Source: G963677085 sp963677085 (GTDB lineage: Bacteria > Planctomycetota > Planctomycetia > Pirellulales > Thermoguttaceae). From it: DNA of 64,000 nt. Below the pieces are notes generated by a model, which was not told the origin of the DNA, searched no databases, and was given only the letters and a program-made list of their open reading frames with translations. Shown piece by piece: positions 17,309 through 28,200 of the stretch (position 1 is the stretch's first letter; each line of letters starts with the position of its first letter). Both the position numbers and the translations under genes were made by a program. The DNA lies in NCBI GenBank assembly GCA_963677085.2, contig CAXXFH010000004.1, positions 434,001 to 498,000 of the forward strand. The letters run 5' to 3'.

Positions 17309-18721
17309 ATGGCCACCGACAACAAAACTACGATGCGGGAAACCATCGGCGAAATCAATAAATACGATTTCCGCACCGAAGAAAAATACGTCTTCAAAGC
17401 CCGAAAGGGGCTCAGTGCCGAGGTCGTCTCCGAAATCTCGGAGATGAAGAACGAACCGGACTGGATGCGGCAGTTTCGTCTCGACGCGCTGAAAATCTTC
17501 GAGTCGAAACCAACTCCCCACTGGGGCGGCAATATCGACATCAAGTTCGACGACATCTACTACTATTTGAAGCCGACCGATGGCCAAAGTCGTTCCTGGG
17601 ACGATGTGCCCGACGAAATCAAGACCACGTTCGACAAACTGGGCATTCCCGAGGCAGAGAAGAAATTCCTCGCCGGTGTGAAAGCCCAGTACGAAAGCGA
17701 AGTGGTCTACGGCTCGTTGCGCGAGGACCTGGGCAAGCAGGGGGTCATCTTCACAGACACCGACACGGCCGTCCGCGAGCACAGCGACCTGCTACGGCAG
17801 TATTTCGCCACGATCATCCCGCCGACCGACAACAAGTTTGCCGCGCTCAACTCGGCCGTGTGGTCGGGTGGATCGTTTATCTACGTCCCGCCCGGCGTGT
17901 CGATCGACTTCCCGCTGCAAGCCTATTTCCGCATCAACGCGGCCAACATGGGCCAATTCGAGCGGACGTTGATCATCGTCGACGAAGGCGCCCAGGTACA
18001 CTATGTCGAGGGCTGCACCGCGCCGATGTACAGCACCGAAAGCCTCCACAGCGCCGTGGTCGAGGTCATCGCCATGCCTGGCTCCCGGGTGCGCTACACC
18101 ACGATCCAGAACTGGGCCAACAACATCTATAACCTGGTAACCAAACGGGCGGTAGCTCGACGCGACGCCACCGTGGAATGGATCGACGGCAACTTGGGGA
18201 GCCGTCTGACAATGAAATACCCTTCGATCTACATGACGGAACCTGGCGCCCGCGGCGAGATTCTTTCGGTGGCGTTCGCCTCGGCCGGCCAACACCAAGA
18301 CGCCGGGGCTAAGGTAGTCCACTGCGCGCCGCACACATCGAGCCGTATTACCTCGAAGTCGATCTCCAAAAACGGCGGCCGCGCCAGCTACCGGGGTTTG
18401 GTGCGTATGGAAAACGGCGCCAAAAAGTCGAAGTCGAACGTCGTTTGCGACGCATTGATTCTCGACCCGCAAAGCCGTAGCGACACATATCCTTACATCG
18501 AAATCGAAGAACAGGACGTTTCCGTGGGCCACGAGGCCAGCGTGTCGCGGATCGGCGAGGAACAGTTGTTCTACCTGATGAGCCGTGGGCTGACCGAGGC
18601 CGAAGCGTCGATGATGATCGTCAGCGGCTTCATCGAACCGCTGGTCAAGGAATTGCCCATGGAATACGCCGTAGAAATGAACCGCTTGATCGAACTCCAG
18701 ATGGAAGGGTCGGTGGGATAA
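17309..18721 (+). CDS. sufB: SufB, Fe-S scaffold subunit
   Basis: A 470-residue SufB, the scaffold subunit on which clusters are built with SufC and SufD. The start ATG has GGGAG six bases upstream. Diagnostic segments include FIYVPPGVSIDFPLQAYFRI, the segment VEGCTAP, APHTSSRITSKSIS and GGRASYRGLVRM. The C-terminal active region is also present: SNVVCDALI carrying the Cys that corresponds to the catalytic Cys405 of E. coli SufB, and SVGHEASVSRIGEEQLFYL carrying the conserved His-Glu pair. Length is as usual. It lies six bases before sufD, so the two are translated together. Confidence 0.96.
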   Translation: MATDNKTTMRETIGEINKYDFRTEEKYVFKARKGLSAEVVSEISEMKNEPDWMRQFRLDALKIFESKPTPHWGGNIDIKFDDIYYYLKPTDGQSRSWDDVPDEIKTTFDKLGIPEAEKKFLAGVKAQYESEVVYGSLREDLGKQGVIFTDTDTAVREHSDLLRQYFATIIPPTDNKFAALNSAVWSGGSFIYVPPGVSIDFPLQAYFRINAANMGQFERTLIIVDEGAQVHYVEGCTAPMYSTESLHSAVVEVIAMPGSRVRYTTIQNWANNIYNLVTKRAVARRDATVEWIDGNLGSRLTMKYPSIYMTEPGARGEILSVAFASAGQHQDAGAKVVHCAPHTSSRITSKSISKNGGRASYRGLVRMENGAKKSKSNVVCDALILDPQSRSDTYPYIEIEEQDVSVGHEASVSRIGEEQLFYLMSRGLTEAEASMMIVSGFIEPLVKELPMEYAVEMNRLIELQMEGSVG

Positions 18722-18727
18722 GCAATC

Positions 18728-20038
18728 ATGACTACCTCCGTAACGCAATCCGGCTTCACGCAAGACGCATTCGACGCATTCATAAGCGAACGAAACGAAC
18801 CGGCCTGGACGACCGAACTGCGCCGCCAGGCGTGGCGGATGTTTCAGCAGACGCCCATGCCCGACGGTCGCCAGGAAGAATGGCGGCGCACCGACATTCG
18901 GGCTTTGAAGCTCGATCGGTTTGGCTTTCCGCAGCCGTCGACGACGATGCAATTGCCGACGGCCTTGCTGGCCGAGGGTGTCGATCTGGCCGGGCGATTC
19001 GTCGGGCTGAATAGCCACGCGGTCACCACGGAACTCGACCCGGTCCTAGCCAGCCAGGGTGTCGTCTTCGGTAGCCTCGACGAAGTGCTGGCCGCCAACG
19101 GCGATCACTTACAGCGCCACCTGTTGTGTCGCGCCGTAGATCCCAGCTACGACCGTTTTGCCGCCCTGCACGCGGCCTGTTTCACGGGCGGAGCCGTTCT
19201 CTACGTCCCGCGAGGAGTAACTGTCGAGCGGCCGCTGCATATTCTTTCCGCATTGTCGCCCGGCGGCGTGGACCTTGGGCATACACTCGTCGTTTTGGAA
19301 GAAGGCGCCGAAGCCACTGTGCTTCAAGAGACGGCCAGTACCGACGCCGAGGCCACCGGTCTGCACTGCGGAGCCGTCGAATTGCTCGTGGCCCCTGGTG
19401 CGCGTCTGCGGTACGTAAACCTGCAAAACTGGGGAACCGGCGTGTGGCATTTCGCCCACCAAAAGGCGCTGGTCGACCGCGACGCCTCGCTGCAATGGAC
19501 CATTGGTGCATTGGGAGCCAAACTGGCGAAGGTCAACCAACACGTGGCACTGGTCGGTGCCGGTGCCGATGTCCAGGTCAACGGGGCAATGTTCACCGAA
19601 GGCCGTCAACATCTCTCGTACCACACGCTGCAACACCACGAGCAGCCGTCGTGCCATAGCGACCTGCTCTACAAAGGCGCGCTTCAGGATCGCTCGCGGC
19701 TGGTGTGGCGGGGAATGATTAAGGTCGACCCCGAGGCCCAACAGACCGACGCCTACCAGCGCGACGATAACTTGGTGCTCTCCGAACATGCTCGAGCCGA
19801 CTCGATCCCAGGCTTGGAGATTGAAGCTGACGATGTACGTTGCTCGCACGGCGCCACGGCCGGTCGGATCGACGACGAACCGATCTTTTACGCCATGACC
19901 CGCGGACTAACTCGACGCGAGGCCGTGCGAATGTACGTAACCGGTTTTTTCCAGCAAGTGTTCGACCGGATCACGATCGAAAGCGTCCGCAACGCCCTGG
20001 CCGAAGCCATTGGTCGGCGTGTTAGGGAGTATGAATAG
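18728..20038 (+). CDS. sufD: SufD, Fe-S scaffold subunit
   Basis: A 436-residue SufD, which pairs with SufB and SufC in the assembly scaffold. The N-terminal helical domain contains GRQEEWRRTDIRAL. The beta-helix core has VLYVPRGVTVERPLHIL and LRYVNLQNWG. The C-terminal part has SDLLYKGALQDRSRLVWRGM and RCSHGATAGRIDDEPIFYAM, where the His corresponds to the conserved His360 of E. coli SufD. It starts six bases after sufB. A 'ctagcccctagcctctc'-type short repeat follows its stop on the opposite strand. Confidence 0.95.
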   Translation: MTTSVTQSGFTQDAFDAFISERNEPAWTTELRRQAWRMFQQTPMPDGRQEEWRRTDIRALKLDRFGFPQPSTTMQLPTALLAEGVDLAGRFVGLNSHAVTTELDPVLASQGVVFGSLDEVLAANGDHLQRHLLCRAVDPSYDRFAALHAACFTGGAVLYVPRGVTVERPLHILSALSPGGVDLGHTLVVLEEGAEATVLQETASTDAEATGLHCGAVELLVAPGARLRYVNLQNWGTGVWHFAHQKALVDRDASLQWTIGALGAKLAKVNQHVALVGAGADVQVNGAMFTEGRQHLSYHTLQHHEQPSCHSDLLYKGALQDRSRLVWRGMIKVDPEAQQTDAYQRDDNLVLSEHARADSIPGLEIEADDVRCSHGATAGRIDDEPIFYAMTRGLTRREAVRMYVTGFFQQVFDRITIESVRNALAEAIGRRVREYE

Positions 20039-20163
20039 AGAGAGGCTAGGGGCTAGAGACGAGGGACGAAAAAAAACGGGTGCCATTCCCACAGCAACGT
20101 GAGCATGCCGATTACGTCGTTAATGCCCAAAATCCCCAATCATAAATCCAAAGTTTGCCGCCT

Positions 20164-20508
20164 ATGTCCGATCCATCCGACTCGACAACCCAAAACGGTT
20201 TCATCCCCCTGTGCAAGGTCGGCGACGTGGCCGACCCCGGCAAGGAATTGTTCGAAATCGACGACCGCTTCGTCGTGCTCTTTCACCTCGACGGAGAATG
20301 GCACGCGCTGGACGATTGTTGCACGCACGACGGCGGTCCCTTATGCGAAGGCCAGATCGAGGGCTTCCAGATCATCTGCCCTCGCCACGGTGCGCGGTTC
20401 GATATCCGCACCGGCCAAGCCATGACGATGCCGGCAGTCCACGCCACGTATTATCACCAAGTGAAGGTCGACGGCGACGACGTGTATATCCGACTATCGG
20501 AGCGCTGA
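20164..20508 (+). CDS. Rieske [2Fe-2S] ferredoxin
   Basis: A 114-residue single-domain Rieske protein like the ferredoxin components of ring-hydroxylating dioxygenases. The 2Fe-2S motif is C53-T-H55 ... C72-P-R-H75 (in DCCTHDGGPLC and ICPRHGARFD). No membrane segment is present, so it is soluble. The ATG at 20164 is preferred over an upstream TTG at 20155. Rieske ferredoxins are often found in suf operons, possibly as electron donors for assembly or repair, which is inference. It lies 125 bases after sufD and 49 before the SufT-like gene. Confidence 0.92.
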   Translation: MSDPSDSTTQNGFIPLCKVGDVADPGKELFEIDDRFVVLFHLDGEWHALDDCCTHDGGPLCEGQIEGFQIICPRHGARFDIRTGQAMTMPAVHATYYHQVKVDGDDVYIRLSER

Positions 20509-20557
20509 GAACCGGGCGGCGAGCGCGAACATCGACACATTTCAGGAGCCGACGTTT

Positions 20558-20875
20558 ATGCCCATCACTGAAGAAATCATCTTCGAAGCGTTACGCAATG
20601 TGGAAGATCCCGAGTTAATGGTCAACATCGTCGACCTGGGACTGATCTACGGAATTGGGGTCGACGACCTGGACGATGGCCGCGTAAATTTGCGAATCGT
20701 GATGACGATGACCACTCCGGCATGTCCCTTCGCGCCCCAGATGATCGAAGACGTGAAACAAGCCCTACTCGAATTGGAGCTCGTCAACGAGGTCGAAGTG
20801 GAGGTCACACTCTCCCCGCCCTGGACCCCCGACCGCATGACCGAAGACGCCCGGGATGAACTGGGAATGTTCTGA
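20558..20875 (+). CDS. sufT: SufT-like Fe-S carrier/maturation factor (MIP18/DUF59 family)
   Basis: A 105-residue protein of the MIP18 (DUF59) family, made of one domain. The N-terminus (MPITEEIIFEALRNVEDPEL) and MVNIVDLGLIY are typical, and TTPACPFAPQM carries the conserved Cys of the TxxxCP motif. Members (SufT, PaaD, CIA2) help deliver or mature Fe-S clusters. Its position at the end of the suf cluster supports the SufT reading. The gene has an AGGAG Shine-Dalgarno just upstream. Confidence 0.9.
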   Translation: MPITEEIIFEALRNVEDPELMVNIVDLGLIYGIGVDDLDDGRVNLRIVMTMTTPACPFAPQMIEDVKQALLELELVNEVEVEVTLSPPWTPDRMTEDARDELGMF

Positions 20876-20911
20876 CAAACGGGGCATTGTGCGATTTCGT
20901 TGCCGATGCTA

Positions 20912-21466
20912 TCACGCCGCGCGGCGGGCGGCGGTGCTGGCGGCCAACTGCTCGATCTCTTCCAGGGCAAGCTGCTGCATCTGTAGCCGCCCTCCAGCGA
21001 GTATGCTCTCTTGCAGTACGACCGTCTTCTCGTGCAGCAGCCGGGGAACGTAGAACCACGCCCGGCTCAATTGTTCGCGGTCCAGGCGCGCGGAGACCAC
21101 GATCAAGTCGACTTGCCGTAAGCTGTTGGCCGCCCGCGCGAGTCCCGAAAACGGATCGCCCGGGACAAGTTGCACCTTGGCCCCGGTGCCGTTGAGCATG
21201 CGGTAGGCCAACTTGAGATTCACCCCTGGCCCGTCGGCAGCCGTTCGCCCCTCGAACAGATCGATCCCGGCATAGCGGATCTCCTCGATGGGTGCATATT
21301 GGGCCGCCATCTCGATCATCCGTTGGGCACGACGTCCATCGCCAATCCCCAACTCTAACACCGTCCTGACACGGTGACGCCGAATCGCCCGGTAAACAGG
21401 GCGATCCGCCGCCGGCGAGGATAAATACAAAAGATACGGCGATTGCAGAAAGCTCGTTTTTGACAC
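20912..21466 (-). CDS. Predicted SAM-dependent methyltransferase-like protein
   Basis: A 184-residue protein with the motif VLELGIGDGRRAQRMIE, which fits the glycine-rich SAM-binding motif I of class I methyltransferases, and VDLIVVSARLD in the motif IV position. The GTG at 21464-21466 was chosen because GGGAGGG is five bases upstream; the frame extends to 21502. No catalytic motif that would name the substrate was seen. It converges with the suf operon. The C-terminal region (QMQQLALEEIEQLAASTAA) looks like a helix. It may bind SAM without being an active methyltransferase. Confidence 0.65.
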   Translation of the reverse strand: MSKTSFLQSPYLLYLSSPAADRPVYRAIRRHRVRTVLELGIGDGRRAQRMIEMAAQYAPIEEIRYAGIDLFEGRTAADGPGVNLKLAYRMLNGTGAKVQLVPGDPFSGLARAANSLRQVDLIVVSARLDREQLSRAWFYVPRLLHEKTVVLQESILAGGRLQMQQLALEEIEQLAASTAARRAA

Positions 21467-22216
21467 GTCGCCCTCCCTGGCGGCCGTCGCAGCGTGTTGC
21501 ACCCGTCAAACAAACCGGCAGAAGTTTTTTCTCAGCAGACCTTTTGATCGACCAAACGCAGCGGATTCTTGCCTGGGTGCGTGGCCACGTTGTTACACGC
21601 AAATTGGTATGTGGAACAACGAGGTACGGTGGCACCGGTTTGGCTGGCGGCCCTGCCGCCTTCGACTACTGATACTGATTTCGACGCTGCCACCGGGACA
21701 ATCCAATGGAAATTCGTTTCGTTGCGGGCCAACCCAAAAATTGGCCAACACGGCAACTCCGCCGCCATGCTCTGAGGCTGTGAAAAAATGCGACTGGCTC
21801 CCGGCCAGCTGCCAAGAAAACCCGAAGAATATCTCTCCCGCGAGGGTGCCTGGCCGGATTTTTTCACGGCCTTTCTGCTTCGGGCCGCTAGCATTGCCAG
21901 CGTTGCCTGAGATTCTTATCGCGACTTTGCAGTGTCGCTACAGAGTTTGTACCGATTATTCCGATCATACCGAAGGGGTGACATCCGGACGCCCTTTACC
22001 CCCTCATCACGAGGGGAGTGATACAGGAAAGCCCTATAAAAGAAACAACGACCGCCGACCGGGGGGATTTCTAGCACGGCACTCGCTGCCGGCCTGTCGA
22101 CAACGATACCCGGTAGTACCTCCGGTCGCGGCGATTCAACGATCGAACCTGGCGCCATTCTCGCAACGCACGTTGTGCGAGGTGCCCTCGCAGTTGACCC
22201 TTGAAGTTGAACTACC
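21467..22216 (+). other. Upstream region of the giant surface protein gene
   Basis: Seven hundred and fifty bases without a credible gene. It holds an inverted-repeat element at 21776-21871, and a CCCCTC-ATCAC-GAGGGG hairpin at about 22002-22018. No clear promoter was identified. Confidence 0.5.
21776..21871 (+). repeat. Hairpin element with GGCYGTGAAAAAAT ends
   Basis: The left arm (21776-21792) and right arm (21855-21871) are reverse complements with two mismatches over 17 bases. The interior contains a second pairing between CCGGCCA and TGGCCGG. The 96-base size, A/T-rich arms and lack of coding capacity suggest a MITE-like or regulatory RNA element; no second copy was seen in this window. 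Confidence 0.6.
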
Positions 22217-25200
22217 ATGTCACACTGGCGAAGTTTACGGTTAGAACACCTCGAAGACCGCCATTTGCTCTCGTTGAGCCCTTTGGACATTGAGTTTTCC
22301 GTGGGCTCGACGTTGGACGGAATCCAGAACTTGTCAGAACCGTCTCGCGCACCGGCAATGGCAGCCGATGCGGCCGGCAATTATGTGCTGGTGTGGTCCG
22401 TCGACCAGGACGACGGCAACGGCTACGATGTCTACGCCCAGCGGTTCAACAGCGCGGGCAGCCAACTGAGCAACGCCTTCCAGGTCAATACCACCGAGGC
22501 CGGCGATCAGAAGTTCGGAAGTGTTGCCTGCGACGATGCGGGCAACTTCGTCATCACCTGGTCGAGCGCGAAGCAAGACCACGACGGCTATGGCGTTTAC
22601 GCCCGGCGTTACGACTCCTCGGGCAAGGCCCTGGACGACGAATTCCGAGTTAACACCACGATCGAAAACAACCAAGACTTCTCGGCCGTCGCCGTGGCGG
22701 CCGACGGCCACTTCGTCATCACCTGGACCAGCCAAGACCAAGACGGCAACGGCACCGGAATCTATGGCCAGTTGTATGCCTTCGACGGCACGGCTACCGG
22801 CGAGGAATTCCAGGTAAACTCCTACACTCTTTCAAATCAACGTTATTCGAACGTGGCGTTCGACGAGCAGGGCAACTTCATCGTCACCTGGAGCAGCTAC
22901 CTACAAGACGATAGCAGCAACGCGGTGATCGCCCGGCGATTCAACGACCAGGGTGAAGCCCAAACCGACGACTTCATCGTGAACACCACCACCTTGGGCA
23001 ACCAGCAGTTTTCGTCGGTGGTCGTCGATGCCACGGGCAACTTCATCGTCGCCTGGCAGGGTTACGATCTTACGACGGGTATGTGGAACGTGTACCTGCA
23101 ACGTTTCGACCCCTTGGCCAACCCCTTGGGTGAAGAGCAGGTATTGGGCCAAGGCCGCTTCCCCACGGTCACCTGGGGCCCCAACGGCGACTTCATTGCC
23201 GCGTGGGAAACCTACGATCGCCTCGTTTCGGTACCCACCGACCTCGTCATCCAACACTTCGACCAGGTCGGCAATCTGGCCGGCGATCCGGTAGTCCTCT
23301 CGAACTACTACGGTTACGACCAGGAAGCTCCGGCACTGGCGGTGGCCGACGATCGGCTGTTGATTTTCTGGGCCAGCCAAGTGCCAGAAGGCGCCGAGGT
23401 GCTTGCCCTGATGGCCACCGTTTCCGAAGTGTCGCAGAGCAACCGCGCCCCCGTGTTGACAGCCGTGCCGAGCCAACGGGTGGTCGAAGGCGAAACGCTC
23501 TCGCTGCAACTCGAAGCCGTCGACACGGACGACCCGAGCGACCAACTCTTCTTCAGTCTCGGCTCGGGGGCGCCCGAGGGTCTGACGATCGACTCCTACA
23601 CGGGCCTGATCACCTGGACGCCCACCGAGGAACAAGGGCCGGGCGTCTACTCGTTTGAGGTCCTGGTAATGGACGACGGCACCCCGCCGCTTGGCGATGC
23701 CACGGTCGTTTCTATTAGCGTCGAAGAAGGCAATCAAGCGCCCGTGCTGCCGACAATCATCGATTACAGCATTGGCGAGGGCGACACGGTATCGTTTTCG
23801 GCCGAGGCCACCGATGCCGACCAACCGGAAAACACGCTGGTTTACACACTCAAAGGAAATGTGCCCTCGGGCGCATCGATCGACCCTAGCACCGGAGAGT
23901 TCAACTTCACGGCCACCGAAAATCACGGCGGCCAAAGCTACACCATCACGATTCAGGCGACCGACAACGGTTCGCCCGCGCTGAGCGACACGGCCGAATT
24001 CACCATCACCGTGGCCGACACCAACACACCGCCCGTGCTGGCGGCGATCGACGATCAAACGATCGGCGAAGGCAACGAACTGTCGTTGTTGGTTACGGCC
24101 ACCGACGCCGACGATCCCCCCAACACGCTGACTTTCCTGCTCGACAGCGGGGCGCCTGCTGGGGCCGCTATCGATCCGGAAAGCGGCTTGTTCACCTGGA
24201 CACCCAGCGAATCGCAAGGGCCGGGAACCTACGAGATCACGGTGCGGGTGATCGACAACGGCTCGCCTCCGTTGAGCGATACGGCCACATTTCAAGTGAC
24301 CGTGACCGACGTGAACAGCGCTCCCGTGTTCGAACCGGTCGACGACCAGACCATCGGCGAGGGCGAGTCGCTCTGGATGACACTTAAGGCGACCGACGCC
24401 GACGTACCGGCCAATGTTCTTACCTTCGCGTTGGACGTCAGTTCGCCAACCGGGGTGACCCTCGACCCGCAAAGCGGTATCCTTGTTTGGACACCGACCG
24501 AAGAACAAGGCCCGGGCGTCTACACGATCACCGCCTACGTCTACGACGACGCGAGCCCAACGGCCGTCGACTCGATCAGCTTCGACGTAACCGTCGAGGA
24601 AGTCAACCAGGCTCCGGTGTTCGATGCCATCGAAGATCAAATCATCGGCGAGCAGCAGACGCTCGCGTTTACGATCACCGCCACCGACGCGGACTCACCG
24701 GCCAACACGCTGACCTACTCGTTGGCACCGGGCGCCCCGACCGGCACGGCGATTGATTCGACCACCGGCGAATTCACCTGGACCCCCAGCGCGACGACCA
24801 GCCTGGGTACCTACGACATCACGGTAATCGTTACCGACGACGGTTCACCCGTCCTAAGCGACACGGCAACCTTTCAAGTGTCGGTGGTCGACGCCAACTA
24901 CCCACCGCAGTTGAGCGACATCTCCGACCAGACTGCGGCCGAGGGCGAATTGTTTACGTTGACCGCCGTGGCCACCGATCCCGACGCTCGCGGCGATACG
25001 CTCACTTTCAGTCTTGATGCCGGGGCGCCAACCGGTGCGGCGATCGATCCGACCACGGGCGTATTCACCTGGACTCCGACGGAAGTGCAGGGGGGCTTCA
25101 CTTACGAGGTGACCATTCGCGTTACCGACGATGGTTTGCCCAACTTGAGCGACGCGGTTACCTTCTCGATCACGGTCGAGGAAACCAATCAGGCGCCGAT

Positions 25201-28200
25201 CATCCAGGCAATTGGTGATCAGACAATCACCGAAGGCAGTCTGTTGGCCCTGACGGTTCGGGCCAGCGATCCCGACGATCCGGCCAACAGCTTCACCTAC
25301 AGCCTTGGCGCGGGTGCCCCGGCCGGCGCCGCCATCAATGCGTCCTCGGGGCTCTTCACGTTTACTCCGACCGAAAACCAGGGACCAGGGACCTACAGTG
25401 TCACGGTTCGGGTGACCGACGACGGTTCGCCCGCTCAAACGGCCGTTGCCACATTCTCGATCGAGGTGACCGAGGGCAACGGAGCACCATCGCTTGAAGA
25501 TATCGACAACCAATACGTGCTGGAAGGACAGACGCTTTCGTTCAGCGCCACGGCCAGTGATCCCGACACCCCGGCCAACGTGTTGACTTTCTCGCTCGAC
25601 GCCGGCGCTCCGGCAGGAGCGACAATCAACCCGAATACGGGCCTGTTTTCCTGGACACCCACGGAAGCCCAAGGCCCAGGATCGTACAGCATTACGGTGC
25701 GAGTCACCGACGACGGCGATCCGGCGTTGAGCGATACCACCACTTTCTCGATCGAAGTCGGCGAACAGAATCAACCGCCGGTTTTCGAGGCCGTGGACGA
25801 TCAAACGGTGGGCGAAGGCCAAACGCTGTCGCTTACGCTTCGCGCCACCGACCCCGACCTGCCGGCCGCCACGTTGACCTACAGTTTCCTCGCCGCCGCG
25901 CCGACGGGTGCCACGTTGAATTCCAGTACGGGCGTCTTCCGCTGGACGCCGGCCGAGGGGCAAGTTGGCACGTACACCATCACCGTGCAGGTTGCCGACG
26001 ACGGCAATCCCGCACTGACCGACTCGATGTCGTTCACCGTGACGGTTACCGAAACCAACTCGCCGCCGCAGTTGACGCCGATCGAGGATCAAACGGTTCG
26101 TCAAGGAGAGACCTTGTCGTTCTTGGTCGAGGCCACCGACCCCGACATCCCGGCCGACCAGCTCACCTTCAGTCTCGATGAAGCACCGCAGGGGGCGACC
26201 ATCGATCCGGTCACCGGCCAGTTTCGCTGGGCACTCGGCACGAACCAACCGACCGGCTCCTATCCGGTGACTATTCGCGTGACCGACGACGGCGATCCAG
26301 CGCTCAGCAGCACTACGAGCTTCACTATCGTGGTCAACGATGTCAACTACGCTCCGGAACTCGTGGCGATTGCCGACAAGACGGTCGCCGAAGGATCGAC
26401 GTTGTCGTTCGCCGTCGAGGCCAGCGATCCCGACACACCACCCGACCTACTTTCGTACCGTCTCCTGGAGGGTGCGCCCGCAGGTGCTGCGATCAATCCG
26501 ACGACTGGTGTTTTCACATTTACACCTACCGAAGCGCAAGGTCCTGGCATCTACGAGGTCACCGTCGAGGTTTCCGACAATGTCGAGCCGACCGCGGCGG
26601 TCGATACGGCGACCTTTCGAATCCAGGTCACCGAGGTCAACAGCGCGCCCGTACTGGCCGCGATCGACGATGTGGAAGTCCAAGAAGGCGAGACGCTTTC
26701 GCTGACGGCTTCGGCCACCGATTCCGACCAGCCAGCCAACACGCTTTCCTACAGCCTGGCTTCGGATGCGCCGGACGGCATGACGATCGATTCGCAAACC
26801 GGCCAGATAACCTGGACGCCGCAAGAAGGCCAAGGGCCGGCACGCTACGACATCACGGTGCGAGTGTCCGACAACGGTTCGCCGCAGTTGACCGACGAAA
26901 CCACATTCACGGTGCGAGTGGGTGAACAGAACACACCGCCGGTGGTCGAATCGATCGCCGACTATGTGATTAACGAGGGTGAGACGCTCGGACTGACTGC
27001 CGTGGCCACGGATTCGGACAATCCGGCCAACCAGATCACGTTTTCGCTCGACGCCGGCGCACCGGCCGGTGCGGTGATCAATCCGCAAACCGGCCAGTTC
27101 ACCTGGACACCCACCGAAGCGCAAGGCCCTTGCACGTACGAAATCACGGTACGAGCTACCGACGATGGTTTTCCGGCCGAAAGCGGCACGGCCACGTTCA
27201 CGGTGACCGTCATCGAAGTCAACACGGCCCCGCAACTAGCTGCCATCGGAAATCAGGTCGTTGCCGAGGGAAAAACCCTTGAGTTGACTGCCACCGTCGT
27301 GGACGCCGATCTGCCCGCGCAGCAGCTTACGTTTTCACTAGAATCGGGCGCACCCGAGGGGGCGACGATCGACCCCACCACCGGTGTTCTTCAGTTCACT
27401 CCCAATGAGGACCAAGGAGGCACCAACTACGAAGTCACCATCCGTGTTGACGACGACGGTTCGCCCGCACTTTTCGACACGGTAACCTTTACCATCAGCG
27501 TCGGCGAGATCAACCACCCGCCCGAAATGCCCCAGGTCGGCGATCAGACCATTTCCGAAGGCCAAACGCTGTCGCTGAGTTTTGCCGCCAGCGATCCTGA
27601 TGGTTCGAGTGACGCAATCGTCTATTCGCTTGCAGCCGGCGCACCGGCCGGTGCCGTGCTCGACTCAAGCACGGGAGCTTTTAGCTGGACGCCCACCGAG
27701 GCCGACGGACCGGGCACCTACGAGATAACCGTGCGTGCTGCCGACGGCGGAACGCCGATTGCCAAAAGCGAGCAGACCATCACCATCACCGTCGAGGAAG
27801 TCAATCAGGCTCCCGTGTTGGCGCCGATCGAAGACTATTCGGTAGTGATCGGCCGGACCCTGACCATTGCCACGTCGGCTGCCGATGGTGATCAGCCAGC
27901 GAACAACCTGCGCTACAGTCTCGGCAGCGATGCCCCGGAGGGCGCCACCATCGACCCGATTACCGGGGTATTTAGTTGGACACCACCGGTCACCGCGACC
28001 TCGGGCAACTACGAGATCACCGTTCAAGTTACCGATAACGGTTCGCCCGCGCTGACCGCCACCCAGTCGTTCAATGTACAACTGTTTGGATTGACCGCGT
28101 TGGGCAACGTCGATTGGGGACGCGTCGACTACCTGAGATTCTACAACCACGATGTCCTGGACGGCGACCGCAACACACTGCAACCGGCCTACGACGGGCG

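Noticed and set aside
23440..28080. Regular ~291-base period could be taken as a CRISPR or satellite array
   Set aside because: The period is 97 codons of diverged protein repeats in one reading frame; there are no short identical repeats with unique spacers.
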